NCBI GenBank assembly: GCA_013696965.1
Contig: JACCXN010000055.1
Location: 1 to 64,000, forward strand
Reading direction: 5' to 3'
DNA: 64,000 nt
DNA from: Bacteroidota bacterium
GTDB lineage: Bacteria > Bacteroidota > Bacteroidia > JACCXN01
Positions within the stretch are counted from its first letter, which is position 1. Each line of letters begins with the position of its first letter. Shown here piece by piece: positions 17,619-27,456 of this stretch. A program made the position numbers and the translations under genes. The notes beneath the pieces were generated by a model, which was not told where the DNA came from, made no database searches, and was given only the letters and a program-made list of their open reading frames with translations.

Positions 17619-20600
17619 TTAAACTACTTGTTGGGTTTGAACTACAAGTAAGGAAAGAGTTTTAATTGCCTCCTGCACATTGCTTACATTTTCAAATGCC
17701 AGTGATAGTTTATCTATACTCTGTTTCATGCGGCAAGTCCTTGGGTTTTCTTGTACAAATTGCAATACTTTTGTAAAGGCGGGGGACTGGTAATAGGGAG
17801 AATCCTGCTTGGTAATAAAATAACCAATTAGCTTATTGTTTTTTAATACAAGTTTCTCAAATCCTATATCCATTGCAATCCATCTTAAACGAAGAACATG
17901 CATTAATTCCAAGGTCGATTCAGGAACAGTTCCAAAGCGATCAATCAGATTGTATTCAAATTTTTTAAGATCTTCCTCCTTTTCAATGTTATCAAGCTCC
18001 TTATAAAGACTTAAGCGTTCAGTAATATTAGTTACATATTCATCCGGGATTAGAATTTCTAAATCCGTGTCAACCTGACAATCATTGATGTATCTTTTCT
18101 TTTTTGACTTTCCAAATTCATCTGAACGTGTTTCTTCAAAAAGTTCTTTAAACTCTTGTTCTTTGAGTTCTTGTATAGCCTCATCAAGAATTTTTTTGTA
18201 CATTTCAAAGCCAATTTCATTGATAAAACCGCTTTGTTCTCCTCCTAATAAATTTCCGGCACCCCGAATATCTAAATCACGCATGGCTATATTAAATCCA
18301 CTGCCCAGTTCTGAAAACTGTTCGATAGCAGTAAGCCTTTTTCTAGCCTCCGGAGTCAATAAAGATAATGGTGGGCAAAGCAGGTGGCAGAATGCTTTTT
18401 TATTAGAGCGCCCAACCCTACCCCTCATTTGATGAAGGTCGCTTAGCCCAAACATATGTGCCTGGTTTATAATAATTGTATTGGCGTTGGTAATATCAAG
18501 TCCTGCCTCAATAATTGTTGTTGAAACCAATACATCCACCTCGCCCTCAATAAAAGAAAGCATTCTTTCTTCAAGCTCCTTTCCCTCCATTTGTCCGTGA
18601 GCGAATAAAACCCTGGCATCCGGAACCAGCCGCTGTATCATTCCCGCTACTTCAGGTAAATTTTCTATCCTATTGTGTACAAAAAACACTTGGCCGTCAC
18701 GAGAAATTTCAAAGCTTATTGCATCTCTAATTGTTTCTTCATTAAAAGTATGTAATTCAGTTTGAACCGGATAGCGATTAGGCGGGGGGGTATTAATCAC
18801 AGATAAATCCCTTGCTCCCATTAATGAAAATTGAAGCGTGCGAGGTATAGGAGTTGCTGTTAAGGTAAGGGTATCAACAGTTTCTCTCATAGTTTTTAAC
18901 TTGTCTTTAACTGCAACTCCAAATTTTTGTTCCTCATCTATTATTAGTAAACCCAAATCTTTGAATTTTACATCCTTACCTGCAATTCTATGGGTTCCAA
19001 TTAAAATATCAATCTCTCCTTTTTCAAGTTTTTGCAATGTTTCCTTTTGTTGTTTTGCTGTCCTGAATCTATTTATATATTCAATGTTGCAAGGAAAGTC
19101 TTTTAACCTTTCACGAAAAGTTTTATAATGCTGAAGTGCAAGTATGGTAGTTGGTACTAAAATAGCTACTTGCTTTGAGTCAGTTACAGCCTTAAATGCC
19201 GCCCGAATAGCTATTTCTGTTTTTCCAAAACCCACATCACCACATATTAACCTGTCCATAGGAATAGTTGATTCCATATCTCTTTTTACGTCCATAGTGG
19301 ATTTAATCTGATCTGGAGTGTCTTCGTAAATGAAAGACGCTTCCAATTCGTTTTGAAGGTAGGTGTCGGGTGTAAAAGCAAATCCCTTTTTTGTCCTTCT
19401 TTTAGCATACAATTTAATGAGATCGAAAGCAATTTCCTTTACCTTTTTCTTTGTCTTTTGCTTTAAAGTTGCCCATGCACCCGAACCCAATTTGTTTAAT
19501 TTTGGTTCAGTTCCCTCTTTCCCGGAATATTTGGCTATCCGATGAAGAGAATGTATACTTACATATAAAATGTCATTGTCCTTATAAACAAGTCTTATTG
19601 CTTCCTGCATTTTGCCATTCACCTCAAGTTTTTCCAGCCCGGCAAATCGACCAACTCCATGATCTATATGAGTAACAAAATCTCCCTGATTAAGACCATA
19701 AATCTCTTTAAGAGTAATTGCTTCATTTTTTTTATAGGTACTGCTTTTTAATCGGAAACGATGGTATCTTTCAAAAATCTGATGATCTGTATAACAGGCT
19801 AAACCTAAATCATTGTCAATAAAACCTTCCTGGACAGATAATAATATTGGGGTAAAATTAAAATCATTTTCTACTTTTTTGCTAGCTTTTAAATCCTCAA
19901 AAATTGTATAAATTCTTTCTGTCTGCTTTGCTGTATCTGCAAAAATTATATTTTTATAGTTCTTTTTACTATTGCTGTGTAGGTTTTCTATAAGCAATTC
20001 AAAATTCTTGTTGAAAACTGGCTGGGGCTTACAATTGTATTGGATTTTAAGAGCTTCCGGGAAATAAAACCGTGTTCCAAATTCAATTGTTGTACATTTT
20101 AAACATTCACTGGCAAAACTTTCTGCAGAAGTAAATAACTCAGAGGGGGGTAAGTGTTTTAAGGGAGAATTAAGTCCGGTGAAAGCCTGCTCTGAAAGTT
20201 CATATTGTTTCTGGAGTAAATCTTTGGATAGGTGATAATCTTTAAGCCACAAAATCGTGTTTTTGTCCTGGCCCAAGCCCTCTGAAAGATATTCCAGAAA
20301 AGTTGTCCGGCTCTCCTGGAGAAGCTTTTCCTGAACATTGGGAATTATAACAATGCGTTCATGGTTTTTAATGGAAAGTTGGTCCACTGTATCAAAGGAA
20401 CGAATCGTTTCTACTTCATTTCCAAAAAATTCAATACGGTAGGGGTTATCATTGGAAAAGGAAAAAACATCCACTATGCCACCTCTTATCGAAAATTGGC
20501 CTGGTTCTAGCACATAATCAACCCGTTCAAAATGGTATTCCGTAAAAAGTTCATTTAAAAATTCAAGGGATAGTTGGCTTGCCCTGCTTATTTCAAAGGT

Positions 20601-21023
20601 ATTACTCTCAAGATGTTTTTTGGTGACAACTTTTTCAGTAAGTGCCTCTGGATAGGTTACAATTATAAATCTTTTTTTTGCCTTATTTATCCTGTTAAGT
20701 ACTTCAGCCCTTAATAAAATATTTGCATTGTCTGTACTTTCAACCTGGTAGGCTTTTCGGTACGATGAAGGAAAAAATACTACCGTTTGTTCTCCTAAAA
20801 TATTTTCAAGATCATTTAAACAGTAAGCAGCTTCCTCCTTACTGTTTAATAAAACAAGATGATTTTTTTCTGATTTTTTAAAAACACTTGAAATTGCAAA
20901 GGCTGATACAGAACCAGTAATACCGGTTAAATGAAGATGATTTCTGCCCGTTTTAATTCCCTCTGCTATGCTTTGAGTTCGTGTGTCGTTGTAATAAATT
21001 CCTATTAATTCCTCTATTCCCAT
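17619..21023 (-). CDS. mfd: Transcription-repair coupling factor
   Basis: A 1134-residue Mfd that displaces stalled RNA polymerase and recruits UvrA for repair. Domains in order: a UvrB-like N-terminal module (about 1-330), a CarD-like polymerase-interaction domain (about 440-520, GDFVTHIDHGVGRFAGL), an SF2 translocase with Walker A GDVGFGKTE and DEEQ box, motif MRGRVGRSNKKAFCHLL, and the TRCF C-terminal domain after IRGAGNLLGGEQSGFI. Length is typical. It has its own promoter and is not coupled to its neighbours. Confidence 0.97.
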   Translation of the reverse strand: MGIEELIGIYYNDTRTQSIAEGIKTGRNHLHLTGITGSVSAFAISSVFKKSEKNHLVLLNSKEEAAYCLNDLENILGEQTVVFFPSSYRKAYQVESTDNANILLRAEVLNRINKAKKRFIIVTYPEALTEKVVTKKHLESNTFEISRASQLSLEFLNELFTEYHFERVDYVLEPGQFSIRGGIVDVFSFSNDNPYRIEFFGNEVETIRSFDTVDQLSIKNHERIVIIPNVQEKLLQESRTTFLEYLSEGLGQDKNTILWLKDYHLSKDLLQKQYELSEQAFTGLNSPLKHLPPSELFTSAESFASECLKCTTIEFGTRFYFPEALKIQYNCKPQPVFNKNFELLIENLHSNSKKNYKNIIFADTAKQTERIYTIFEDLKASKKVENDFNFTPILLSVQEGFIDNDLGLACYTDHQIFERYHRFRLKSSTYKKNEAITLKEIYGLNQGDFVTHIDHGVGRFAGLEKLEVNGKMQEAIRLVYKDNDILYVSIHSLHRIAKYSGKEGTEPKLNKLGSGAWATLKQKTKKKVKEIAFDLIKLYAKRRTKKGFAFTPDTYLQNELEASFIYEDTPDQIKSTMDVKRDMESTIPMDRLICGDVGFGKTEIAIRAAFKAVTDSKQVAILVPTTILALQHYKTFRERLKDFPCNIEYINRFRTAKQQKETLQKLEKGEIDILIGTHRIAGKDVKFKDLGLLIIDEEQKFGVAVKDKLKTMRETVDTLTLTATPIPRTLQFSLMGARDLSVINTPPPNRYPVQTELHTFNEETIRDAISFEISRDGQVFFVHNRIENLPEVAGMIQRLVPDARVLFAHGQMEGKELEERMLSFIEGEVDVLVSTTIIEAGLDITNANTIIINQAHMFGLSDLHQMRGRVGRSNKKAFCHLLCPPLSLLTPEARKRLTAIEQFSELGSGFNIAMRDLDIRGAGNLLGGEQSGFINEIGFEMYKKILDEAIQELKEQEFKELFEETRSDEFGKSKKKRYINDCQVDTDLEILIPDEYVTNITERLSLYKELDNIEKEEDLKKFEYNLIDRFGTVPESTLELMHVLRLRWIAMDIGFEKLVLKNNKLIGYFITKQDSPYYQSPAFTKVLQFVQENPRTCRMKQSIDKLSLAFENVSNVQEAIKTLSLLVVQTQQVV

Positions 21024-21045
21024 TATCTTAATTGCTCATTCTTTG

Positions 21046-21053
21046 CAAATCTA
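21046..21053 (-). promoter_or_regulatory. Promoter -7 box of mfd
   Basis: The minus strand reads TAGATTTGC, matching TAnnTTTG, 23 nt before the mfd ATG. Confidence 0.55.
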
Positions 21054-21275
21054 TATATAATAACGAAAGTAAATTTTTTTATGGTGTGGAAAGGGTATAA
21101 GTTTTAAAAGAATGTTTTTTGATTTAGATATAAAAGCAACCTTTTATTCAAAGAATGGGTGTTTATTCAATGTTGGTTTTTGCTTATTAAAGTTTAGGAA
21201 AATTACAATTGGAAAAACATTCAGAATTAATTGCCCATAGAAAAAATCAAGCATTTATTTAAAGTTAAATTAGCT

Positions 21276-22361
21276 TTAAATGTTTTCTTGTTTTTTCATT
21301 CCTCTAATATAAATAGATGATCTAGCCTCTTCTTTGGCCTTTATATGAGAATGGATTTGCATAAATTCCTCTGCTTTTTCAACCATTTCGGTTGACCCAA
21401 TAAAATAGGGTATACGTTGATGAATTTCAACGGGTTGAATATCAAGGACACGGTTAAAACCATCCGTTGCTTTGCCTCCTGCTTGCTCTGCAATAAAAGC
21501 AAGAGGATTGCATTCGTAAAGTAACCTTAGTTTCCCATTAGGTGCGCTTGCTGTGGAAGGATAAATAAAGATCCCTCCTTTTATCATATTTCTATGAAAA
21601 TCAGCAACAAGCGAACCAATATACCTTAGCGAATAGGGGCGTTTAGTAGCAATGTCTTCTTGCTGGCAATATTTTATATATGCTTTTACACCATCAGGAA
21701 AATGAACAAAATTCCCTTGATTTATTGAATAAGTATTCCCACCCGTTGGAATTTTCATATCTGGATGAGATAAACAAAATTCTCCAATGGATGGATCAAG
21801 GGTAAATCCATTAACTCCGTTTCCTGTAGTATATACAAGCATTGTAGAGGATCCGTAAATTATATAACCCGCTGCCACATGATTGGTGCCTTTTTGCAAA
21901 AAGTCATTAGGCACTCCCGGGCATCCATTCTCCGAAGTTCTTCTATATATGCTGAAAATTGTTCCAATAGAAACATTTACATCGATGTTCGATGAACCAT
22001 CAAGGGGATCTATCGCTACAACATATTTGGCATTTTTTGATACATCTCCATCAATTGGAACAATGTCTTCCTGTTCCTCGGATGCTACTGCACAACATTC
22101 ACCTCCTGCACGCAAGGCAGCCATGAATTGTTCATCAGCAAAAACATCAAGTTTTTTTACATGCTCTCCCTGAACATTTGTTAAACCAGCTTCTCCTAAA
22201 ATGTCTACCAAGCCTGCTTTATTTACCTCCCGGTTTACAATTTTAGCCGCAATGCCAATATCTCTCAGTAATCTGGATAATTCACCTTTTGAATTTGGAT
22301 ACTCATTCTGGCGTTCTATAATAAACTGCCCCAGCGTTACCATGCGAATTTTATTGCTCAT
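21276..22361 (-). CDS. fbp: Fructose-1,6-bisphosphatase, class I
   Basis: A 361-residue gluconeogenic phosphatase converting fructose 1,6-bisphosphate to fructose 6-phosphate. The class I metal/phosphate signature [20 protein letters not shown] is present, with the active-site segment [21 protein letters not shown] near the C-terminus. It is slightly longer than the E. coli enzyme because of a C-terminal tail ([20 protein letters not shown]). It is monocistronic, with about 250 bp to mfd and a promoter-like box upstream. Confidence 0.96.
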   Translation of the reverse strand: MSNKIRMVTLGQFIIERQNEYPNSKGELSRLLRDIGIAAKIVNREVNKAGLVDILGEAGLTNVQGEHVKKLDVFADEQFMAALRAGGECCAVASEEQEDIVPIDGDVSKNAKYVVAIDPLDGSSNIDVNVSIGTIFSIYRRTSENGCPGVPNDFLQKGTNHVAAGYIIYGSSTMLVYTTGNGVNGFTLDPSIGEFCLSHPDMKIPTGGNTYSINQGNFVHFPDGVKAYIKYCQQEDIATKRPYSLRYIGSLVADFHRNMIKGGIFIYPSTASAPNGKLRLLYECNPLAFIAEQAGGKATDGFNRVLDIQPVEIHQRIPYFIGSTEMVEKAEEFMQIHSHIKAKEEARSSIYIRGMKKQENI

Positions 22362-22397
22362 TGAATCTTGTTTTAGCTACAATAGTTAAATATTATA

Positions 22398-22405
22398 CAA
22401 ATATA
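22398..22405 (-). promoter_or_regulatory. Promoter -7 box of fbp
   Basis: The minus strand reads TATATTTG, a consensus -7 box, about 36 nt before the fbp ATG. Confidence 0.55.
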
Positions 22406-22544
22406 AGGGAAGATAAACTATTTTTACTGTTTATTTTAATTTTTTTTGCTCTATTAGTAGTATGTATAAGCCTTTTACTAGAATAGGATATTGCTTTTTA
22501 TGTTTAAAAAACTTTCAAACCTTAATAAATAAACTTTCCGTTCA

Positions 22545-23606
22545 ATGCTATCTCCCAGCGAAAATAAAAGATACAACAGACATTTGATTCTTCCTGTAAT
22601 TGGATTAAAGGGTCAGTTGAAACTTAAAGAGGCTAAAATCCTCATGGTTGGAGCTGGCGGTCTTGGTTGTCCAGTGCTTCAATATTTAACGGCTGCAGGA
22701 GTAGGTAATATTGGAATTGTTGATAATGATATTGTAGATGAATCCAATTTACAAAGACAAATATTATTTACTCCAGGCGATATAGGAAAATCAAAAGCAG
22801 TTGCCGCTAAAGACATTTTGATTAATCAAAACCCACACATAAATATTTATGCTTTTAATGAATTCATCAATGTTGATAACGCCATTTCACTAATTTCCCA
22901 ATTTGATATTATTATTGATGGCACTGATAATTTCAATTCCAGGTATTTAATTAACGATGCTTGTATAATTGCTGATAAACCATTGGTTTTTGGATCTATT
23001 CACCAATTTGAAGGACAAATGAGCGTGTTCAATTATAAAAATGGGCCAACATACCGGTGTTTGTACCCTGAAGTTCCACAACTGGGAAATGATTGTTCTC
23101 AAGCAGGTGTAATTGGAGTACTTCCTGGAATTATTGGAACTTTAATGGCGAATGAAGCCATTAAAATGATTGTAGAAATTGGTGAAATTCAATCTGGAAA
23201 ATTGTTTGTTATCAATGCCCTTGATTTGCAGATTCAGGTACTTGAATTTACCAGAAGTTCTCTTGCCAAAGTTACTCAGTTGGGTAACTATAATCATACA
23301 TGTGAAACAGCCCAAGTTAAAGAAATTACTGTTGCACAATTAAAAGTAAAAATAACCTCAGGAGAAGATTTTCAGCTTTTGGATTTGAGGGAAATATATG
23401 AACAGCAGAATAGATTACCAAAAAGCGAATCCCTTTCTTTTGGAGAAATTATGCAGGAATATAAAAAAATCAAAACACATGTTCCTGTTATACTATTTTG
23501 CAAGCAAGGGAACAGAAGTAAAATTGCCATAATGAATTTGCAAGAAAAATTTGGCTTTGATAATCTTCATAACCTGGAAGGTGGCGCAGATGCCTGGAAA
23601 GAATAA
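22545..23606 (+). CDS. MoeB/ThiF-type adenylyltransferase with C-terminal rhodanese domain
   Basis: A 353-residue E1-like enzyme. The N-terminal ThiF domain has GAGGLG (36-41), an arginine pair at NLQRQILF, DGTDNFNSRYL and the conserved cysteine region CSQAGVIGVLPGIIG. A C-terminal rhodanese domain (about 262-353) has its catalytic cysteine at 319 (FCKQGNRS). Relatives activate a small ubiquitin-like sulfur carrier (MoaD or ThiS) by adenylation and supply sulfur. The two Zn-binding CxxC pairs of E. coli MoeB are each reduced to one cysteine. No thi or moa genes are adjacent, so the carrier is unknown. Confidence 0.88.
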   Translation: MLSPSENKRYNRHLILPVIGLKGQLKLKEAKILMVGAGGLGCPVLQYLTAAGVGNIGIVDNDIVDESNLQRQILFTPGDIGKSKAVAAKDILINQNPHINIYAFNEFINVDNAISLISQFDIIIDGTDNFNSRYLINDACIIADKPLVFGSIHQFEGQMSVFNYKNGPTYRCLYPEVPQLGNDCSQAGVIGVLPGIIGTLMANEAIKMIVEIGEIQSGKLFVINALDLQIQVLEFTRSSLAKVTQLGNYNHTCETAQVKEITVAQLKVKITSGEDFQLLDLREIYEQQNRLPKSESLSFGEIMQEYKKIKTHVPVILFCKQGNRSKIAIMNLQEKFGFDNLHNLEGGADAWKE

Positions 23607-23740
23607 TTTCAGATAATCCATTTGCAAGCGTAAACCTCGTTTTTTAATTCTGCAAACCTTTATTGTTGACTTTGCAAATGCAATCTTTTTTGCGGTTTAC
23701 TCTTATTTTTTTTTGTAAAATTTATAGACTAATTATTTAC

Positions 23741-24511
23741 TTACGAATATCCTTCAATTACATTGCTTTTTTTAACAACATCAGCAATGGGTTTAAGTGC
23801 AGAAATATTGTTCTCAAAGGCAGTTCCTATTACAATTATGTCAGCCCCTGCAAGGCATGCTTCATAAGCCTGTTCTGGTGTTTTTATACCACCTCCAACT
23901 ATCAAAGGAACAGTAATGAATTCTTTGGTTTTTAAAATCATTGCAGAACTTATGGGTTTAAGTGCACCACTACCTGTTTCAAGGTAAATAAGTTTCATGC
24001 CCAATTGTTCCCCGGCAAGTGCGGTACATGCTGCAATTTCAGGTTTGTCATACGGAACCGGAGTAGTGTTGCTTATATAGGTAACGGTAGTTGTTTTTCC
24101 ACTGTCAACCAAAATATATCCGGTAGGTAAAATTTCAAGCCCACTTGCCTTTAAAATTGGTGCAGCAGCTACATGTTGCCCAATTAATAATTCAGGATTT
24201 CTACCTGAAATCAAGGATAAAAGGAGAATTCCATCTGCATTTTTATTAACCTGTACCGGACTTCCTGGAAATAAAATTACAGGAAGTCTGGAATGTGCTT
24301 TAATGGCTACTAATTTTTCTTCGAAATCAGAATTTACCATCAAACTTCCTCCTACAAATATTAAATCGGCTCCATTTTCTGCAATTGTTTTTACAAGGAG
24401 CGGAATTGATAAAAGATCCTGCTTATCCGGATCGATCAAAACAGCAAGTAATTTTTTGCCTTTTTTCTTGTTTTCAAGAATTAAACTATAGATGTTTTTG
24501 TTGGATAGCAT
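23741..24511 (-). CDS. Geranylgeranylglyceryl / heptaprenylglyceryl phosphate synthase
   Basis: A 256-residue TIM-barrel prenyltransferase of the PcrB/GGGPS family that joins a polyprenyl diphosphate to sn-glycerol 1-phosphate, the reaction of archaeal ether-lipid synthesis. Family motifs seen: LLAVLIDPDKQ, FVGGSLM, LFPGSP, KLIYLETGSGA and LIVGGGIKTPEQA. I chose the ATG at 24511, one nucleotide after the stop of the upstream phosphopantetheinyl transferase; the 22 extra in-frame codons upstream read as that gene in another frame. The two genes are evidently translationally coupled. Confidence 0.9.
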   Translation of the reverse strand: MLSNKNIYSLILENKKKGKKLLAVLIDPDKQDLLSIPLLVKTIAENGADLIFVGGSLMVNSDFEEKLVAIKAHSRLPVILFPGSPVQVNKNADGILLLSLISGRNPELLIGQHVAAAPILKASGLEILPTGYILVDSGKTTTVTYISNTTPVPYDKPEIAACTALAGEQLGMKLIYLETGSGALKPISSAMILKTKEFITVPLIVGGGIKTPEQAYEACLAGADIIVIGTAFENNISALKPIADVVKKSNVIEGYS

Positions 24512-24512
24512 G

Positions 24513-25166
24513 CTAAATGTTTTGTAAATTAATCTCTTCCAATACATAAACCAAAATATGGCCCTGTATTTTTTCATAATTTAAAAGGTAATTTTTTTTA
24601 ACATTTCCTTTTATTATTCTTCCTTCAATTGTTCCAGATTTCTTAAATTTAAATGGGGGTATAAATAAATTCTCTTTAAATGTAAGTTCTTTTTCACCAT
24701 ATACCTTATATAATGATTCTTTTGCTCCCCAATAAACGAGTAGTTTTTCGAAATCCCCAGAATTTTGAATGTCTGATAATTCAATTAGGCTTAAAAATTT
24801 ATTTTTTATTCTTTCTACTTTAGGATTTGCTTTTTCAATATCAACTCCGGTTTCCTCCTTTTCATTAATAATTAAAGACACAAAACTTTCAGTATGGGAT
24901 ATTGATATTTTTAATGTCGAGTCTTTTAAATAGGGTTTTCCTGTTTTTGAATACAGAATTTGAAATCCTTTGCCTAACATTTTTTTAAGTAATACTCGTA
25001 CTGAAAGCCATTGTATTTTTTTTGTTTCAAGATTTATCTGCTCTAGCTGTTGCAATTCAATAGAGGATAGGTTGATTTCCGAAATTAAATCTGCTCTGGT
25101 TTCTGTAATTTCCCATAACCCAATATTTAGGCAGGAATTAATATTGTTAATTGAATATAAACTCAT
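24513..25166 (-). CDS. 4'-phosphopantetheinyl transferase (Sfp/AcpT-like)
   Basis: A 217-residue enzyme that transfers phosphopantetheine from CoA onto a carrier-protein serine. Motifs: SKTGKPYL, ISISHT (87-92), GVDIE (107-111, Mg2+ binding) and WGAKESLYK (146-154). Length matches the Sfp-type single-chain double domain. It is followed with a 1-nt gap by the GGGP synthase gene. The two families have no obvious metabolic link, so the coupling may be only operonic. Confidence 0.9.
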   Translation of the reverse strand: MSLYSINNINSCLNIGLWEITETRADLISEINLSSIELQQLEQINLETKKIQWLSVRVLLKKMLGKGFQILYSKTGKPYLKDSTLKISISHTESFVSLIINEKEETGVDIEKANPKVERIKNKFLSLIELSDIQNSGDFEKLLVYWGAKESLYKVYGEKELTFKENLFIPPFKFKKSGTIEGRIIKGNVKKNYLLNYEKIQGHILVYVLEEINLQNI

Positions 25167-25236
25167 TGCCTAAAAGTTTTCCATAAACAATGAAATGGAT
25201 ATCTTGTGAAAAACAAGCATAAATTATAGCGATTAG

Positions 25237-25267
25237 TTGTTAAAAAGTTAAATTCTTGGTAAATTTG
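25237..25267 (+). promoter_or_regulatory. Promoter of ahcY
   Basis: TTG at 25237-25239, a 20-nt spacer and TAAATTTG at 25260-25267 give a full Bacteroidota promoter, 34 nt before the ATG. Confidence 0.7.
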
Positions 25268-25301
25268 CCCCTTTCATCAATTAAAAACAAATTTATTTCT
25301 A

Positions 25302-26624
25302 ATGGAAAATGTATCAACAAACAATCAAGTGTTAAAATATAAGGTAAAAGATATGTCCCTTGCTGATTGGGGCAGACGCGAAATCAGACTTGCCGAGGCA
25401 GAAATGCCAGGCTTAATGGCAATAAGGGAAGAGTTTGGAGCAAAAAAACCATTGAAAGGTGCACGAATTGCTGGTTGCCTTCATATGACTATCCAAACAG
25501 CAGTGTTGATTGAAACATTAGTTGAACTTGGTGCAGAAGTTACCTGGTCATCATGTAATATTTTTTCAACCCAGGATCATGCTGCCGCTGCTATAGCTGC
25601 TGCCGGAATTCAGGTTTATGCTTGGAAAGGGTTAAACGAAAAGGATTTTGACTGGTGTATAGAGCAGACTCTGTTTTTTGGTGAAGATAAAAAACCATTG
25701 AACATGATTCTTGATGATGGTGGTGATCTTACCAATATGGTTTTTGATAGATATCCTGAATTAGTAAAAGATATCAAAGGTCTTTCAGAAGAAACTACAA
25801 CTGGAGTGCACAGACTTTATGAAAGAATGAAAAATGGCACTTTGCCAATTCCTGCCATTAATGTTAACGATTCCGTTACAAAATCTAAATTCGACAATAA
25901 ATATGGTTGTAGAGAATCTCTTGTAGATTCTATTCGTAGAGCCACTGATGTTATGATGGCTGGTAAAGTAGCAGTTGTTGCTGGTTTTGGCGATGTTGGA
26001 AAAGGTTCTGCTGAATCTTTAAGTGGAGCCGGAGCAAGGGTTATTGTTACTGAAATTGATCCAATTTGTGCTCTTCAAGCTGCAATGGAAGGGTATGAAG
26101 TAAAGAAATTTGCTGATGCAGTTAAAGAAGCTGATATTGTGGTTACTGCTACGGGAAATTTTAATATTGTAACAGAAAAAAGTTTCCGTTCAATGAAAGA
26201 TAAAGCTATCGTTTGTAATATTGGTCACTTTGACAATGAAATAGACATGGCTTGGTTGAATAAAAACTTTGGACATACCAAAGAAGAAATCAAACCACAA
26301 GTTGATAAATATACTATTGATGGTAATGATGTTATTGTTCTTGCAGAAGGCAGACTTGTGAATTTAGGATGCGCCACAGGTCATCCTTCATTTGTAATGT
26401 CTAACTCTTTCTCTAACCAAACCCTGGCCCAATTGGAACTTTGGACAAATCCTGGCCAGTATGAAAACAAAGTATATACTTTGCCTAAGCAACTGGATGA
26501 AAAAGTGGCCAGATTACACTTAGCTAAAATTGGTGTTGAGCTCGATGAACTTTCTTCTGAACAAGCAAAATATATTGGAGTAGATATTAAAGGGCCATTT
26601 AAACCGGATTACTACAGATATTAA
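25302..26624 (+). CDS. ahcY: S-adenosylhomocysteine hydrolase
   Basis: A 440-residue cytoplasmic enzyme splitting S-adenosylhomocysteine into adenosine and homocysteine, which keeps methylation reactions running. Motifs: [20 protein letters not shown] near the N-terminus, DDGGDLTNM, the Rossmann NAD+ site [30 protein letters not shown], and the canonical C-terminus ending KPDYYRY. It is monocistronic, with a clear promoter and terminator. I saw no room for an SAH riboswitch in the short leader. Confidence 0.98.
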   Translation: MENVSTNNQVLKYKVKDMSLADWGRREIRLAEAEMPGLMAIREEFGAKKPLKGARIAGCLHMTIQTAVLIETLVELGAEVTWSSCNIFSTQDHAAAAIAAAGIQVYAWKGLNEKDFDWCIEQTLFFGEDKKPLNMILDDGGDLTNMVFDRYPELVKDIKGLSEETTTGVHRLYERMKNGTLPIPAINVNDSVTKSKFDNKYGCRESLVDSIRRATDVMMAGKVAVVAGFGDVGKGSAESLSGAGARVIVTEIDPICALQAAMEGYEVKKFADAVKEADIVVTATGNFNIVTEKSFRSMKDKAIVCNIGHFDNEIDMAWLNKNFGHTKEEIKPQVDKYTIDGNDVIVLAEGRLVNLGCATGHPSFVMSNSFSNQTLAQLELWTNPGQYENKVYTLPKQLDEKVARLHLAKIGVELDELSSEQAKYIGVDIKGPFKPDYYRY

Positions 26625-26649
26625 TAGTTGCTTTTATTAGTAAAGATTC

Positions 26650-26695
26650 AAAAAAGGAAGGGGCTGCAAGTTATTTGCAGCCCCTTCCTTTTTTA
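26650..26695 (+). terminator. Strong terminator of ahcY
   Basis: A stem of about 20 bp (AAAAAAGGAAGGGGCTGCAA with its complement) around a 5-nt loop, ending in TTTTTT. Confidence 0.95.
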
Positions 26696-26969
26696 TAAGA
26701 AATTAATTACTGCTGTCGAGTAAAAGTTTTTTAGATTCCTCGCTATGCTCAGATTGTAGGCATTTCAAGAGTTTTAGTTTGCTAAAACATATGTTTCTCA
26801 CTTTCAATGTAAATCCGAACGAATGCAGTGTAGTGAGGAATCTTTTCTTTTTTACCGGACATTGATTTCATCCCAACAATGTAAGAAGTAATTGAAGGTT
26901 TTATTTGCAATTCTTCCAAACAAAAATAAATGCGATTAATTAGGAAAAATCAAGGTAGTGTTTTTACTA
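26696..26969. repeat. Intergenic stretch holding an inverted repeat of the GAGGAATCT type
   Basis: No ORF. AGATTCCTCGCTA at 26733-26745 recurs inverted, with one mismatch, as TAGTGAGGAATCT at 26830-26842. The arm and its continuation (TATGCTCAGATTG) resemble the dispersed palindromic element built on GAGCGnAGCGAGGAATCT that I recall from many Bacteroidota chromosomes. It lies between the ahcY terminator and the convergent lipoprotein gene. Confidence 0.55.
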
Positions 26970-27404
26970 TTAATTAGATATAATAAGTTTTACCCCGTCA
27001 TAAGTGGTTTGGTATTGTTTTAAAGGGTATTGAGCTGGGCCTTGTTGAACTGAACCGTCAATAAGAAAAAATTGGGAAGAACAACTCCTGTCAACAGCAG
27101 AAAAACTATTTGCAGAATCAAGCATTACCACTGCCAATGGATTTTCAGAGTCATAAGTACAATGTCGATCATAGGCCATAAATTCATCTTGCGATTTCCT
27201 ATAAACTATAATTCCTCTTGATCCACCATTTAATTGTGTTGAGCCGCTTATTGCATTTAAATTAAAAAATTCAGGATCAGATACGTGCAGTGTAATGTTT
27301 ACTGGCACATAGGGCACTGGATGCTCTTCTCTTCTACAGGAACTCAAAACACAAATGCAAATCATGAAAATGGGCACAAAAACTCTGTATGTATTAGTTA
27401 TCAT
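26970..27404 (-). CDS. Lipoprotein with a degenerate Rieske-like fold
   Basis: A 144-residue predicted lipoprotein: signal peptide with lipobox LSSC (Cys 23). The rest has the layout of a Rieske domain, IIVYRKSQDEFMAYDRHCTY at about 65-84 and CSSQFFLIDGSVQQGPAQYP at 108-127, followed by PLKQY. Canonical Rieske centres need CxH and CxxH. Here only Cys 82 and Cys 108 stand at those places and the histidines are absent, so a [2Fe-2S] cluster is unlikely; a disulfide is possible. Role unknown. It is monocistronic. Confidence 0.6.
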   Translation of the reverse strand: MITNTYRVFVPIFMICICVLSSCRREEHPVPYVPVNITLHVSDPEFFNLNAISGSTQLNGGSRGIIVYRKSQDEFMAYDRHCTYDSENPLAVVMLDSANSFSAVDRSCSSQFFLIDGSVQQGPAQYPLKQYQTTYDGVKLIISN

Positions 27405-27456
27405 TCGTTTTTTTGTATTAATTTAGCGTGAATTAATTTATTTCAAATCTAATCAA

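Noticed and set aside
18085-18432. 115-codon open frame opposite mfd
   Set aside because: It is a shadow of the mfd C-terminal coding region.
23663-23935. 90-codon plus-strand frame overlapping the GGGP synthase gene
   Set aside because: It overlaps a recognised gene end, and no family or signal is visible.
25167-25301. SAM/SAH riboswitch upstream of ahcY
   Set aside because: The transcript leader after the promoter is only about 27 nt, too short for a riboswitch.
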